Positions 1 through 6,891 of a stretch of 34,965 bases of DNA are shown one piece after another. Position 1 is the stretch's first letter. Each line of letters opens with the position of its first letter. Position numbers and translations under genes: made by a program. Source of the DNA: Brumimicrobium sp965656195 (GTDB taxonomy: Bacteria; Bacteroidota; Bacteroidia; Flavobacteriales_D; Crocinitomicaceae); NCBI GenBank assembly GCA_965656195.1, contig CBFHJL010000021.1:1-34965 (forward strand). Reading direction: 5' to 3'. Under the pieces are notes generated by a model. The model saw nothing but the letters and a program-made list of their open reading frames with translations. It had not been told where the DNA came from and did no database searches.

Positions 1-1
1 T

Positions 2-1078
2 ATGGATGAGGCAGGTTCTAAAACTGAGTGGCAAGAGAGCTTCGGTCCTGTTGTCAAATCGCTAAAAGACTTATCAATTCAGCATAACCAAGATGAATTT
101 GCATATCAGCTTTTCATTGAGTACACCTACGTTGGAGCTGAATTATTTAAAAGAACAAGGAGTATTGATGAATTAATGACGCTGCACAAAGATGGTAAAG
201 AAAAAGAGCTTCAAGAATTGATTGAAAAACAAAAGAATTCGGCGGCAGGCTTCTATAAAAATTATGACAAATCAATTGATCGAGAAATATTCAAGCTTCA
301 AACAGAATATTATAAGTCAATCATCCCGGAAGATCAACAACCGGAAATGATGAAAACAAACAGCGCCGAGAACCTAACTTCTATGGTATATGATAAATCT
401 CTCATGCTATCTGAAGAAGGTTATGTTAGTGTTCTCAATAAATTTGAAAAGATGGCGAAGAAGAAAATTGCTAAAGATCCTGGATACGCTCTTTTCAAGG
501 AATTAGGTCAAGTTTTTGAAAAAAATACACTTCCTCAATTGAGAGTATATTATGCCATGAAAAACGATTTAATGAAATCATATGTTAAAGGGAAGTATGA
601 AATGTTCCCTGATGACAAGCACTGGGCTAATGCAAATAGTACAATGCGTATTACTTATGGAAAGGTTGAAGGGTCTCAACCTCGCGATGGAATGAAATAT
701 CTTCCTCACACAACACTTGACGGTGTAATAAAAAAGTACAATACGGGAAAAAGTGATTTTGATTTATTACCAAGAATGGTTGAACTATACGAATCTGGCA
801 ACTATGGAGGCTATGATCAAGATGGGGAACTTTGGGTTTGTTTTACAGGTTCTAATCACACTACAGGAGGAAACTCTGGGTCTCCAGTTATTGATGCTGA
901 AGGAAACCTAATCGGAATCAATTTTGACAGAAGTTGGGAAAGTACGATGAGTGACTATATGTTTGATGCATCACGTTGTCGAAACATTTCTGTTGACATT
1001 CGTTACGTTCTATGGCTCATTGATGTTTACGGTGAAGCACCTCATATTGTAGAGGAAATGAAACTGATTAAAAAGTAA
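2..1078 (+). CDS. S46 family dipeptidyl-peptidase, DPP11-like (partial, C-terminal half)
   Basis: This is the C-terminal half of a periplasmic S46 serine exopeptidase, which releases dipeptides from oligopeptide N termini. The first 360 or so residues of a roughly 720-residue protein lie off the left edge, so the ATG at base 2 is probably internal. Visible residues 1-215 are the helical region, and residues 288-345 carry the second half of the chymotrypsin-like fold. The catalytic-serine motif GGNSGSPV has its nucleophile at residue 292 (bases 875-877). Eighteen residues on comes FDRSWE with Arg310 (bases 929-931). In this family that position is Gly in DPP7 (hydrophobic P1) and Arg in DPP11 (Asp/Glu P1), so acidic-residue specificity is inferred. 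The end, SVDIRYVLWLIDVYG, is typical of the family. The next gene starts 45 bases on, with no clear terminator between. The family call is secure; the substrate call is an inference from one residue. Confidence 0.9.
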   Translation: MDEAGSKTEWQESFGPVVKSLKDLSIQHNQDEFAYQLFIEYTYVGAELFKRTRSIDELMTLHKDGKEKELQELIEKQKNSAAGFYKNYDKSIDREIFKLQTEYYKSIIPEDQQPEMMKTNSAENLTSMVYDKSLMLSEEGYVSVLNKFEKMAKKKIAKDPGYALFKELGQVFEKNTLPQLRVYYAMKNDLMKSYVKGKYEMFPDDKHWANANSTMRITYGKVEGSQPRDGMKYLPHTTLDGVIKKYNTGKSDFDLLPRMVELYESGNYGGYDQDGELWVCFTGSNHTTGGNSGSPVIDAEGNLIGINFDRSWESTMSDYMFDASRCRNISVDIRYVLWLIDVYGEAPHIVEEMKLIKK

Positions 1079-1123
1079 ACAATAAATTGATCTGAATCGA
1101 GTTATTCGAGTAACTAACGAAAA

Positions 1124-2113
1124 ATGGAAGAAAAAAAATCAAATAAAGCATCCAACGAATTGATGGTATTTCTATGGAAGAAAAGGAAAGTTCTTTTCTT
1201 GACTGGACTCATCGCTGGCATAGCTTCTATCGTCATATCATTTATGCTGCCTGTACTTTACGAATCAAACGCTATCGTTTTCCCTGCAGCGACAAGTACG
1301 GTATCCTTCAGTGAACAACGTAATGCTAAAGCAAGTTCAATGGACTTTGGTGAAGAAGAACATGCAGAACAATTGATTCAGATATTGAAATCTTCAAGGA
1401 TTAGAAATAGAGTAATCGATCAATTCGATTTACCAAAAGTCTATGAAATAGATAGAGAAGATGAAAATTTTCATCACAAATTAGGTAAGGCCTATGAAAA
1501 CCATATCAATTTCGAACGAACAAGATATGGCTCAATTGAAATATCTGTACTTGACAAGAGTCCTGAGCTTGCAGCTGAAATCGCCAACAAAATAGTTCAG
1601 TTAATCGATACCGTAAAAAACGAATTAATCAAAGAACGTACGATACCTGCATACGAAGTAAACAAAAGAAAGCTTGAACAGCTTAATCTGGAGCAGGAGC
1701 GTTTGGTTACAGAAATGGATAGTCTGTCTGCTCTTGGTGTTGTAAATGCGGAAGGTAGAGCTAATTTATTTTCAGCATTGAACGAATCTAAAACAAAAGA
1801 AGATAAAGAGTTTTTCAAAGATAAGATTGATGTAAATCTGAAATATGGGGCGAGATATGATGCACTTGCAGACCTCAGAGAGTTTCGAATTGAGAAATTA
1901 ACAGAACAGGAAGTTGCTTATGAACAAGCCGAATCAGATGCAAGAGAAAATTTCAATCATAAATTCGTAGTAGAGTGGGCCGTAGCTTCTGACAAGAAAG
2001 CAAAACCGAAAAGGTCAATCATAGTAATTCTTATTACTTTCTCGGCTGTATTCTTTGCAGTGATCATCTTATTGATCAAACAGCGATTAAACGAAATTAA
2101 GAAAGCGGCATAG
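1124..2113 (+). CDS. Wzz-type polysaccharide chain-length determinant protein
   Basis: An inner-membrane polysaccharide co-polymerase that sets the length of O-antigen or exopolysaccharide chains made by a Wzy polymerase. The 329 residues have the family layout: a short cytoplasmic N terminus, a membrane segment at about 22-45 (VLFLTGLIAGIASIVISFML), a long coiled-coil-rich periplasmic domain (about 50-290), and a second membrane helix at about 298-318 preceded by a basic Lys-rich and Pro-containing stretch (KKAKPKRS). No Walker motifs or C-terminal tyrosine-kinase domain follow, so it is a stand-alone Wzz rather than a Wzc autokinase. The stop codon is one base before the start of the polymerase-like gene, which implies translational coupling and a joint role. 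The exact polymer is unknown. Confidence 0.85.
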   Translation: MEEKKSNKASNELMVFLWKKRKVLFLTGLIAGIASIVISFMLPVLYESNAIVFPAATSTVSFSEQRNAKASSMDFGEEEHAEQLIQILKSSRIRNRVIDQFDLPKVYEIDREDENFHHKLGKAYENHINFERTRYGSIEISVLDKSPELAAEIANKIVQLIDTVKNELIKERTIPAYEVNKRKLEQLNLEQERLVTEMDSLSALGVVNAEGRANLFSALNESKTKEDKEFFKDKIDVNLKYGARYDALADLREFRIEKLTEQEVAYEQAESDARENFNHKFVVEWAVASDKKAKPKRSIIVILITFSAVFFAVIILLIKQRLNEIKKAA

Positions 2114-2114
2114 G

Positions 2115-3566
2115 TTGAGTTGGGTCAAAGATAACTCTTGGGTATTTTTACTCGGCATCTTATTTATAGGAGCGAACTCCTATTTATTCTTTCAAGACAA
2201 CTATTATCTCACTGCGTTACCAGCTGTACTTATAATCGCTTATTTAGGGATTTTCCATACAAACACAGCTTTTTTGCTGACTGTTCTGCTCACACCATTG
2301 TCAGTAAACCTTGAGGAGTTTACCGATGGAAAAATTGGTCTTTTTGTGCCAACAGAACCAATTTTGTTCGGCTTAATGATATTGGTTGTCATGAGGCAAA
2401 TTCAGACTCCTTATTTGGATAAACAGTTTTGGCGACATCCAATAACATTATCTCTTGGTTTCTATTTAATTTGGCTCTTCGTCACTTCTATCACCAGCAC
2501 AAATCCTGGCGTTTCTTTCAAATATATGTTGATGAAGCTCTGGTACATCATACCTATACTATTTATTGGAGTTGAGCTATTTAAAAAGAAGGCTAACATC
2601 TCTCGCTTTTTATGGCTCTACTCTATTGGAATGACGGTTGTAATACTGTATACACTCGTTCGTCACTATTCCTATGGGTTTGGTGAAGAAGAAGGGCACT
2701 GGGTAATGTCTCCCTTCTTTAAAGATCATACAATTTATGGAGCAGGAGTTGCAATAAGTCTGTTGTTTATCATTGGACTATTTTTTGCAAAACGGCATAA
2801 TCCTTTAGTGCATTTGACTCTCTTAGTAATGCTGGCTATAACTCTACTCGGATTATACTTCAGTTACACTCGTGGTGCATGGCTAAGCGTTGTATTTGCG
2901 GGAATTGTATGGCTACTTATCCGTTTCAAAGTAAAGTTTAAATACCTTTTAACCATTGGACTTTCATTAGTTGCCCTAGTATTTATTTTTTGGACTCAGA
3001 TCGAAATAGAGTTAGCAAGAAATAAACAGGAGCATACTACAACTGCGTTTGACGAACGTTTACAATCCGCTGCAAACATAACTTCTGATGCATCTAACTT
3101 AGAGCGCCTTAATCGTTGGGACGCAGCTCTAGCTATGTTTTATGAACGACCTGTTTTCGGGTTTGGACCCGGAACATATGCATTCGAATACGCTCCTTAT
3201 CAAGATCCTGATAACCTAACAATCATCTCCACAAACTTTGGTAACATGGGGAATGCTCATTCTGAATTTCTTGGTCCTCTGGCCGAAATGGGAGCTTTAG
3301 GCATCCTCTCAATAATTATTTTCGTGAGCGCATTATTTTATAAGGGAATCACTCTATACATTCGCCTGAAAAACAATTATCCTGAACGCTATGAATTGAG
3401 ACTTCTACTTTTATCAAGTATTCTCTCAATGAGCACATACTTTTTTCACGGATTACTAAACAATTATCTAGACACAGACAAAGCCTCAATACCGGTCTAC
3501 GGAGTTTGCGCGATGATCATAGCTATTGAGATCATGCTTAAAAAAGAAAAGGAAGTGAAGTCCTAG
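2115..3566 (+). CDS. O-antigen ligase / Wzy-type polymerase family membrane protein
   Basis: A polytopic inner-membrane protein of the O-antigen ligase/polymerase (Wzy_C) family. Such proteins join polysaccharide repeat units to each other or to lipid A core at the periplasmic face. The 483 residues have about 11-12 hydrophobic segments. The family's large periplasmic loop lies at about 300-400 and contains RLNRWDAALAMFYERPVFGFGPGTY followed by AHSEFLGPLAEMGALG; the conserved Arg and His of this loop are both present. The start is TTG at 2115, one base after the Wzz stop. The next in-frame ATG is about 85 residues in and would remove several membrane segments, so TTG is preferred. It ends tail to tail with hldD over a shared CTAG. 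Ligase and polymerase cannot be separated by sequence alone; the adjacent Wzz favours polymerase. Confidence 0.8.
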   Translation: MSWVKDNSWVFLLGILFIGANSYLFFQDNYYLTALPAVLIIAYLGIFHTNTAFLLTVLLTPLSVNLEEFTDGKIGLFVPTEPILFGLMILVVMRQIQTPYLDKQFWRHPITLSLGFYLIWLFVTSITSTNPGVSFKYMLMKLWYIIPILFIGVELFKKKANISRFLWLYSIGMTVVILYTLVRHYSYGFGEEEGHWVMSPFFKDHTIYGAGVAISLLFIIGLFFAKRHNPLVHLTLLVMLAITLLGLYFSYTRGAWLSVVFAGIVWLLIRFKVKFKYLLTIGLSLVALVFIFWTQIEIELARNKQEHTTTAFDERLQSAANITSDASNLERLNRWDAALAMFYERPVFGFGPGTYAFEYAPYQDPDNLTIISTNFGNMGNAHSEFLGPLAEMGALGILSIIIFVSALFYKGITLYIRLKNNYPERYELRLLLLSSILSMSTYFFHGLLNNYLDTDKASIPVYGVCAMIIAIEIMLKKEKEVKS

Positions 3567-4528
3567 TAATACTTGTGATCAATCAAATAATTCTCAACGT
3601 AATCATTTACTCCTTGTTCAAGAGTATGAAAACCTTTTTTATATCCAGCTGATACTAACTTATTAATACTTGCCTCAGTAAAATACTGATACTTATCTCT
3701 AATGTCCTCAGGTGTATCGATGAAAGATATATTTTTGTCACGATTCATTGCTTCGAAGGTATTGTTTGTCAAATCAAGGAAAGTACGTGCCTTTCCAGAA
3801 CCAACATTATACAATCCACTTTCTGGCTTTTGGTCCATCAAGAAATAACAAATATTCACAACATCCTTAACATAAATAAAGTCTCTTTTCTGCTCTCCAT
3901 CCTCAAATTCAGGATTGTGAGATCTGAATAACTTCATTTCACCATTTCTATTGATCTGACGATATGCATGAAGAACAACAGAAGCCATTCTTCCTTTATG
4001 ATACTCATTAGGTCCATATACATTGAAGAACTTCATTCCTGCCCAGAAAGGAGGTTTAGTGTGCTGACGTAAAACCCATTTGTCAAAATCATTCTTGGAG
4101 TGACCGTAAGGATTCAAAGGCTCTAACTTATCTACGATACCATGGTCATCCTTATAACCGTGCTCACCTAGTCCATAAGTTGCTGCAGAACTAGCATAAA
4201 CTAAAGGTACTTTGTAATGCGTACACCACTTCCAAACATCTTTTGAGTAATTCAGGTTTAATTTATCAAAAATCTCTTTGTCAAACTCAGCAGTATCCGT
4301 TCTCGCACCAATATGATATACAAAATCAATATCGCCTCCATTCACTTTTAGCCACTCAATGAAGTCTTCTCGATCTATTCTCTTCGAATACTTCTTTCCT
4401 ACTAGATTATGTTCTTTATCATTATTTGAAAAGTCATCAACGATAGTTATGTGTGTTATACCTAGTTCATTTAGTTTACTCACTAAACAACTACCTATAA
4501 ATCCTGCGGCTCCTGTTACTACGATCAT
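3563..4528 (-). CDS. hldD: ADP-L-glycero-D-manno-heptose 6-epimerase
   Basis: Converts ADP-D-glycero-D-manno-heptose to the L-glycero form, the last step in making the heptose donor for the LPS inner core; cytosolic, NADP-dependent short-chain dehydrogenase fold. With the start at 4528 the protein is 321 residues. The nucleotide-binding TGAAGFIGS is at 5-13, SSAATYG at 113-119, the catalytic Tyr141 and Lys145 are in NPYGHSK, and the family's catalytic EYHKGRMAS has Lys178. An upstream in-frame ATG at 4603 would add 25 residues, but that extension runs through the trigger-factor terminator and over a good promoter (4549-4556), so MIVVTGAAGF is the better start. It converges on the polymerase-like gene with a 4-base overlap. 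The LPS role fits the neighbouring Wzz/Wzy-type genes. Confidence 0.93.
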   Translation of the reverse strand: MIVVTGAAGFIGSCLVSKLNELGITHITIVDDFSNNDKEHNLVGKKYSKRIDREDFIEWLKVNGGDIDFVYHIGARTDTAEFDKEIFDKLNLNYSKDVWKWCTHYKVPLVYASSAATYGLGEHGYKDDHGIVDKLEPLNPYGHSKNDFDKWVLRQHTKPPFWAGMKFFNVYGPNEYHKGRMASVVLHAYRQINRNGEMKLFRSHNPEFEDGEQKRDFIYVKDVVNICYFLMDQKPESGLYNVGSGKARTFLDLTNNTFEAMNRDKNISFIDTPEDIRDKYQYFTEASINKLVSAGYKKGFHTLEQGVNDYVENYLIDHKYY

Positions 4529-4548
4529 TCTATTAATTTTAATCGATG

Positions 4549-4581
4549 CAAAGATATAAATTTGACAGAGTAGACATTCAA
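4549..4581 (-). promoter_or_regulatory. Promoter of hldD (Bacteroidetes type)
   Basis: On the minus strand TTG (4579-4581), a 22-base spacer, then TATCTTTG (4549-4556) followed by CATCG, matching the TTG / TAnnTTTG consensus. The expected transcript start lies just upstream of the ATG at 4528 and would exclude the longer start at 4603. Confidence 0.6.
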
Positions 4582-4585
4582 AAGA

Positions 4586-4622
4586 ATAAAAAAAACGCCC
4601 CATGAAAATTCATGAGGCGTTC
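4586..4622 (-). terminator. Rho-independent terminator of trigger factor
   Basis: Stem AACGCC-C-CATGAA / TTCATG-A-GGCGTT with a two-base loop (4595-4621), followed on the minus strand by a run of T (complement of the A run at 4588-4596). It sits 23 bases after the tig stop. Confidence 0.85.
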
Positions 4623-4644
4623 TTATCAAATAGATAATCGTGAA

Positions 4645-6006
4645 TTAAGCGTTGCTATCTTCAGCAATTTTAATGTATTCGTCGTAGTCAACCTCTTTAT
4701 CTTGAAGTTTTACTGTTTCTTTAAAGAACTTTGTCATTTTCTCTTCAGCTAGCATATCAAAAATCTGTTGAGATTCTTTTTGATCACCAAGGACCTGCTG
4801 AGCAGCCTGAGTCAATTCAGCCTCTTCTGGAGCAGGCATTCCATATTGAGCATATTGATTAATCAAAAGACCTTTCGTGTAGTTAATTGCTTCATCTTGC
4901 TCAATCTTGATTCCATTATCTTTAAAGATCTGATTTTGGATCAACTGCCATTTCAAACCTCTTTGATAATTAGGATAATCTTTTTCGATCTGCTCCATAG
5001 TAACTGGCTCTTTCTGAGAAGCTTCAATCCACTTCTTCAAGAAAGCATCTGGCAAATCTATCTTTGTTTTTTCAATCAGTTGATTAGAAACACGACGTGT
5101 CAAGATTTTGTCGCTGTCCTTTTCGAACATTTTTTCTAAATCTTCAATAATACGTTCACGCATTTCTTTTTCTGACTTCACATTCCCTTCTCCAAAAAGC
5201 TTATCGAAAAGTTCTTGATTCAATTCGGCAGGTTCCATTACCTTCACTTCATTGATTGTCATTTGGAATTTATCCGAAATACCATCAAGTTCCTCTTCTT
5301 TTATTCCGAGCATAGAAGCAGTATCATTTCCACCTCGAGAAACGTTCGCAGGATCAACCGTTACTTTATCACCTGGCTTTTTACCTATGATCTTATCCTT
5401 CACAGCTTTCTTTTCAACGAATTCTACTGAAATCGTTGAACTATTCATGATTCCTCCTTCTTTGATTTCTCCTTTGTCATCAAGTTCTACGAACTGAGCC
5501 AAGACCATGTCCTTCTCTCCTACTTTCTCTCCAGAAACAAGCTTACCGTAACGACGCGTAAGATCTTCAATTTGCTTATTTACAAGCTTATCGTCAACCT
5601 TCACTTTTGTATACTCAAATTTGTTTTTTCCTGAAAGCTTAACATCTACATCAGGAGTTATTCCAATCTCGTACGTAAATTCAAAAGTGTCAGGGTTATT
5701 AAAGTCTCCTTTCACCTCCTCATCCTTCTTTGGTAGTGGATTACCCAAAACCTCAAAATCTTGCTCATCTATATACTTAAATAGAGCATCACTCACTTGT
5801 TTATTAAGTTCTTCAGCAAGCACAGATTGACCATACTGCTTCTTTACTATCCCCATTGGAACCTTTCCTTTTCGGAATCCAGGAATATTTGCTTGTTTTC
5901 TATAACCTTTAAGAGTCTCATCAACTTTATCTTGATAATCCTCTTTCTCGATCTTCACCTTTAATAAAGCATAAAGATCCTCAACCTTATCTATTGTTAC
6001 TTCCAT
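4645..6006 (-). CDS. tig: Trigger factor, ribosome-associated chaperone and prolyl isomerase
   Basis: Binds near the ribosomal exit tunnel and shields nascent chains from misfolding; cytosolic. The 453 residues match the usual 430-450. The N-terminal ribosome-binding domain (1 to about 115) holds the signature loop GFRKGKVPMGIVKKQYG at about 43-59, which contacts uL23. The middle region (about 150-250) is the FKBP-like PPIase domain, and the C-terminal arms (about 260-440) are rich in charged helices. As in other Bacteroidetes, the PPIase part is divergent, so isomerase activity is less certain than chaperone activity. It is transcribed away from tRNA-Leu, with its own terminator downstream. 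No clear consensus promoter was found in the 49 bases between its start and the tRNA-Leu terminator, so some expression by read-through from the tRNA is possible. Confidence 0.96.
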   Translation of the reverse strand: MEVTIDKVEDLYALLKVKIEKEDYQDKVDETLKGYRKQANIPGFRKGKVPMGIVKKQYGQSVLAEELNKQVSDALFKYIDEQDFEVLGNPLPKKDEEVKGDFNNPDTFEFTYEIGITPDVDVKLSGKNKFEYTKVKVDDKLVNKQIEDLTRRYGKLVSGEKVGEKDMVLAQFVELDDKGEIKEGGIMNSSTISVEFVEKKAVKDKIIGKKPGDKVTVDPANVSRGGNDTASMLGIKEEELDGISDKFQMTINEVKVMEPAELNQELFDKLFGEGNVKSEKEMRERIIEDLEKMFEKDSDKILTRRVSNQLIEKTKIDLPDAFLKKWIEASQKEPVTMEQIEKDYPNYQRGLKWQLIQNQIFKDNGIKIEQDEAINYTKGLLINQYAQYGMPAPEEAELTQAAQQVLGDQKESQQIFDMLAEEKMTKFFKETVKLQDKEVDYDEYIKIAEDSNA

Positions 6007-6054
6007 AACTTACTTGAATTGTACTTAACTTTTTAATTACAAATACGCTCAAAC

Positions 6055-6085
6055 AAAAAATGGCATAAGTCTAAAACTTATACCA
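6055..6085 (-). terminator. Terminator of tRNA-Leu
   Basis: Hairpin TGGTATAAGT / ACTTATGCCA (one G-T pair, five-base loop, 6061-6085), followed on the minus strand by six T (6055-6060), nine bases after the encoded CCA of tRNA-Leu. Confidence 0.75.
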
Positions 6086-6094
6086 CTTTTAAAT

Positions 6095-6179
6095 TGGTGC
6101 GGATGGAGGGAGTCGAACCCACACGCCTCGCGGCACTAGATCCTAAGTCTAGCATGTCTACCAATTTCATCACATCCGC
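6095..6179 (-). tRNA. tRNA-Leu (anticodon UAG)
   Basis: Class II tRNA read on the minus strand. The acceptor stem GCGGATG pairs with CATCCGC, the anticodon loop is CTTAGGA (anticodon TAG, reading CUA and CUG Leu codons), there is a long variable arm around GCCGCGAGGC, and the T-loop is GGTTCGACTCC. Discriminator A is followed by an encoded CCA (6095-6097). Confidence 0.97.
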
Positions 6180-6227
6180 ATTGCTTTACAGCATGCATCA
6201 TTAAACAATTTTTCAATTGTCTAGGTG

Positions 6228-6235
6228 CAAATTTA
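6228..6235 (-). promoter_or_regulatory. Promoter -7 element of tRNA-Leu (proximal)
   Basis: Minus-strand TAAATTTG followed by CACC, matching TAnnTTTG, about 50 bases upstream of the tRNA 5' end. No clear TTG at the -33 position. The predicted leader contains an ACAATT...AATTGT hairpin (6205-6220). Confidence 0.55.
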
Positions 6236-6309
6236 TCATTTAAGGAACTTCGTTAAAAACGTTATTCAAACTATTCCTCTGATTTCAAATCACTCTTTAA
6301 AAGCGAGTG

Positions 6310-6317
6310 CAAATTTA
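6310..6317 (-). promoter_or_regulatory. Possible second (distal) promoter -7 element for tRNA-Leu
   Basis: The 11-mer gtgcaaattta occurs at 6307-6317 and again at 6225-6235. On the minus strand both give TAAATTTGCAC, so tandem promoters 82 bases apart are plausible. No -33 element is clear. Confidence 0.4.
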
Positions 6318-6420
6318 ATTAAAAATTCATTAATAAAAATGGAAACGATGATTTTTTTATTAAAAGATTATTACAGCATTACGAAAGCAAATATAACAGG
6401 AGCTAAATAAAGCACAACAA

Positions 6421-6450
6421 AAAAAAGCCCGACACTATCGTGTCGAGGTT
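6421..6450 (-). terminator. Terminator in repeat copy 1 (most distal)
   Basis: Minus-strand stem CTCGACAC / GTGTCGGG around GATA, followed by a T run. One mismatch near the base makes it weaker than the other two. Confidence 0.65.
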
Positions 6451-6550
6451 TATTTCTTGTGGGCCCTACTGGATTACGCCCTCCATTTCTTTCCGGTTGT
6501 GAACTCGGCTAAAGCCTCGGTTCGATGGTTCTCATTCAGTGATGCCAAAA

Positions 6551-6582
6551 CAAAAAAAGCCCGACACTTTCGTATCGAGCTT
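6551..6582 (-). terminator. Terminator in repeat copy 2
   Basis: Minus-strand stem AAGCTCGATAC / GTGTCGGGCTT around GAAA, then a T run. G-T pairs keep the stem intact despite changes relative to copy 3. Confidence 0.75.
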
Positions 6583-6682
6583 ATCTTTTTGTGGGCCCTA
6601 CTGGATTACGCCCTCCATTTCTTTCCGGTTGTGAACTCGGCTAAAGCCTCGGTTCGATGGTTCTCATTCAGTGATGCCCAAA

Positions 6683-6715
6683 CAAAAAAAAGCCCGACAC
6701 TTTCGTGTCGAGCTT
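6683..6715 (-). terminator. Terminator of tRNA-Val (repeat copy 3)
   Basis: Minus-strand stem AAGCTCGACAC / GTGTCGGGCTT with a GAAA loop, then a T run, starting about 12 bases after the tRNA 3' end. Confidence 0.85.
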
Positions 6716-6724
6716 ATCTTTTTG

Positions 6725-6799
6725 TGGGCCCTACTGGATTCGAACCAGTGACCCCCTGCTTGTAAGGCAGGTGCTCTGAACCAACTGAGCTAAGAGCCC
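6725..6799 (-). tRNA. tRNA-Val (anticodon UAC)
   Basis: Minus strand. The acceptor stem GGGCTCT pairs with AGGGCCC (one G-T pair), D-arm GCTC/GAGC, anticodon loop CTTACAA (anticodon TAC), T-loop GGTTCGAATCC, discriminator A. CCA is not encoded; the next bases are CAA. Its last 15-17 bases recur twice downstream in the tandem repeat. Confidence 0.97.
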
Positions 6800-6842
6800 T
6801 CAATTTGCAACTTGTAATGCACCTTTGTGCGAACTGCGGGTG

Positions 6843-6872
6843 CAAATATAAGTGGTATTTTCAAACCTGCAA
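6843..6872 (-). promoter_or_regulatory. Promoter of tRNA-Val
   Basis: On the minus strand TTG (6870-6872), exactly 19 bases, then TATATTTG (6843-6850) followed by CACC. This is a full match to the Bacteroidetes -33/-7 consensus, about 44 bases upstream of the tRNA 5' end. Confidence 0.8.
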
Positions 6873-6891
6873 GTAATATTTTGAAAAAAAA

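Larger units (their letters stand above)
6180..6420. other. AT-rich spacer upstream of tRNA-Leu
   Basis: No credible gene. A 61-codon plus-strand reading frame here (6225-6410) crosses the tRNA promoters antisense and looks like no known protein. The stretch holds the two TAAATTTG elements and a small AACG/CGTT inverted repeat near 6252-6262. Confidence 0.5.
6421..6724 (-). repeat. 132-bp tandem repeat: tRNA-Val 3' end plus terminator plus spacer
   Basis: Three successive copies of a module have gcccgacac cores at 6427, 6559 and 6692 (period 132-133). Read on the minus strand, each has AATCCAGTAGGGCCCAC (the last 17 bases of tRNA-Val and its first trailer bases), a short A-rich linker, and a terminator hairpin with a T run. 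The copy next to the gene joins the real tRNA body. The other two instead join a 75-base spacer ending GGCGT, almost identical in both. The most distal terminator has lost a base pair (C-C mismatch), which suggests the outer copy is older. No protein is supported here; the open frame across it is a by-product of the repeat. Confidence 0.9.

Noticed and set aside
4529..4603. N-terminal extension of hldD
   Set aside because: It overlaps the tig terminator and the hldD promoter, and the family starts at MIVVTGAAGF.
6421..6724. Tandem repeat considered as a CRISPR array
   Set aside because: Only three modules, no short repeat with variable spacers (the spacer itself repeats), and the conserved part is a tRNA end plus terminator; no cas genes.
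6457..6765. A 102-codon plus-strand reading frame with an internal 44-residue repeat
   Set aside because: It is only the 132-bp RNA-end/terminator repeat read through (132 is divisible by 3) and runs antisense into tRNA-Val. I recall similar spurious peptides annotated in other flavobacterial genomes.
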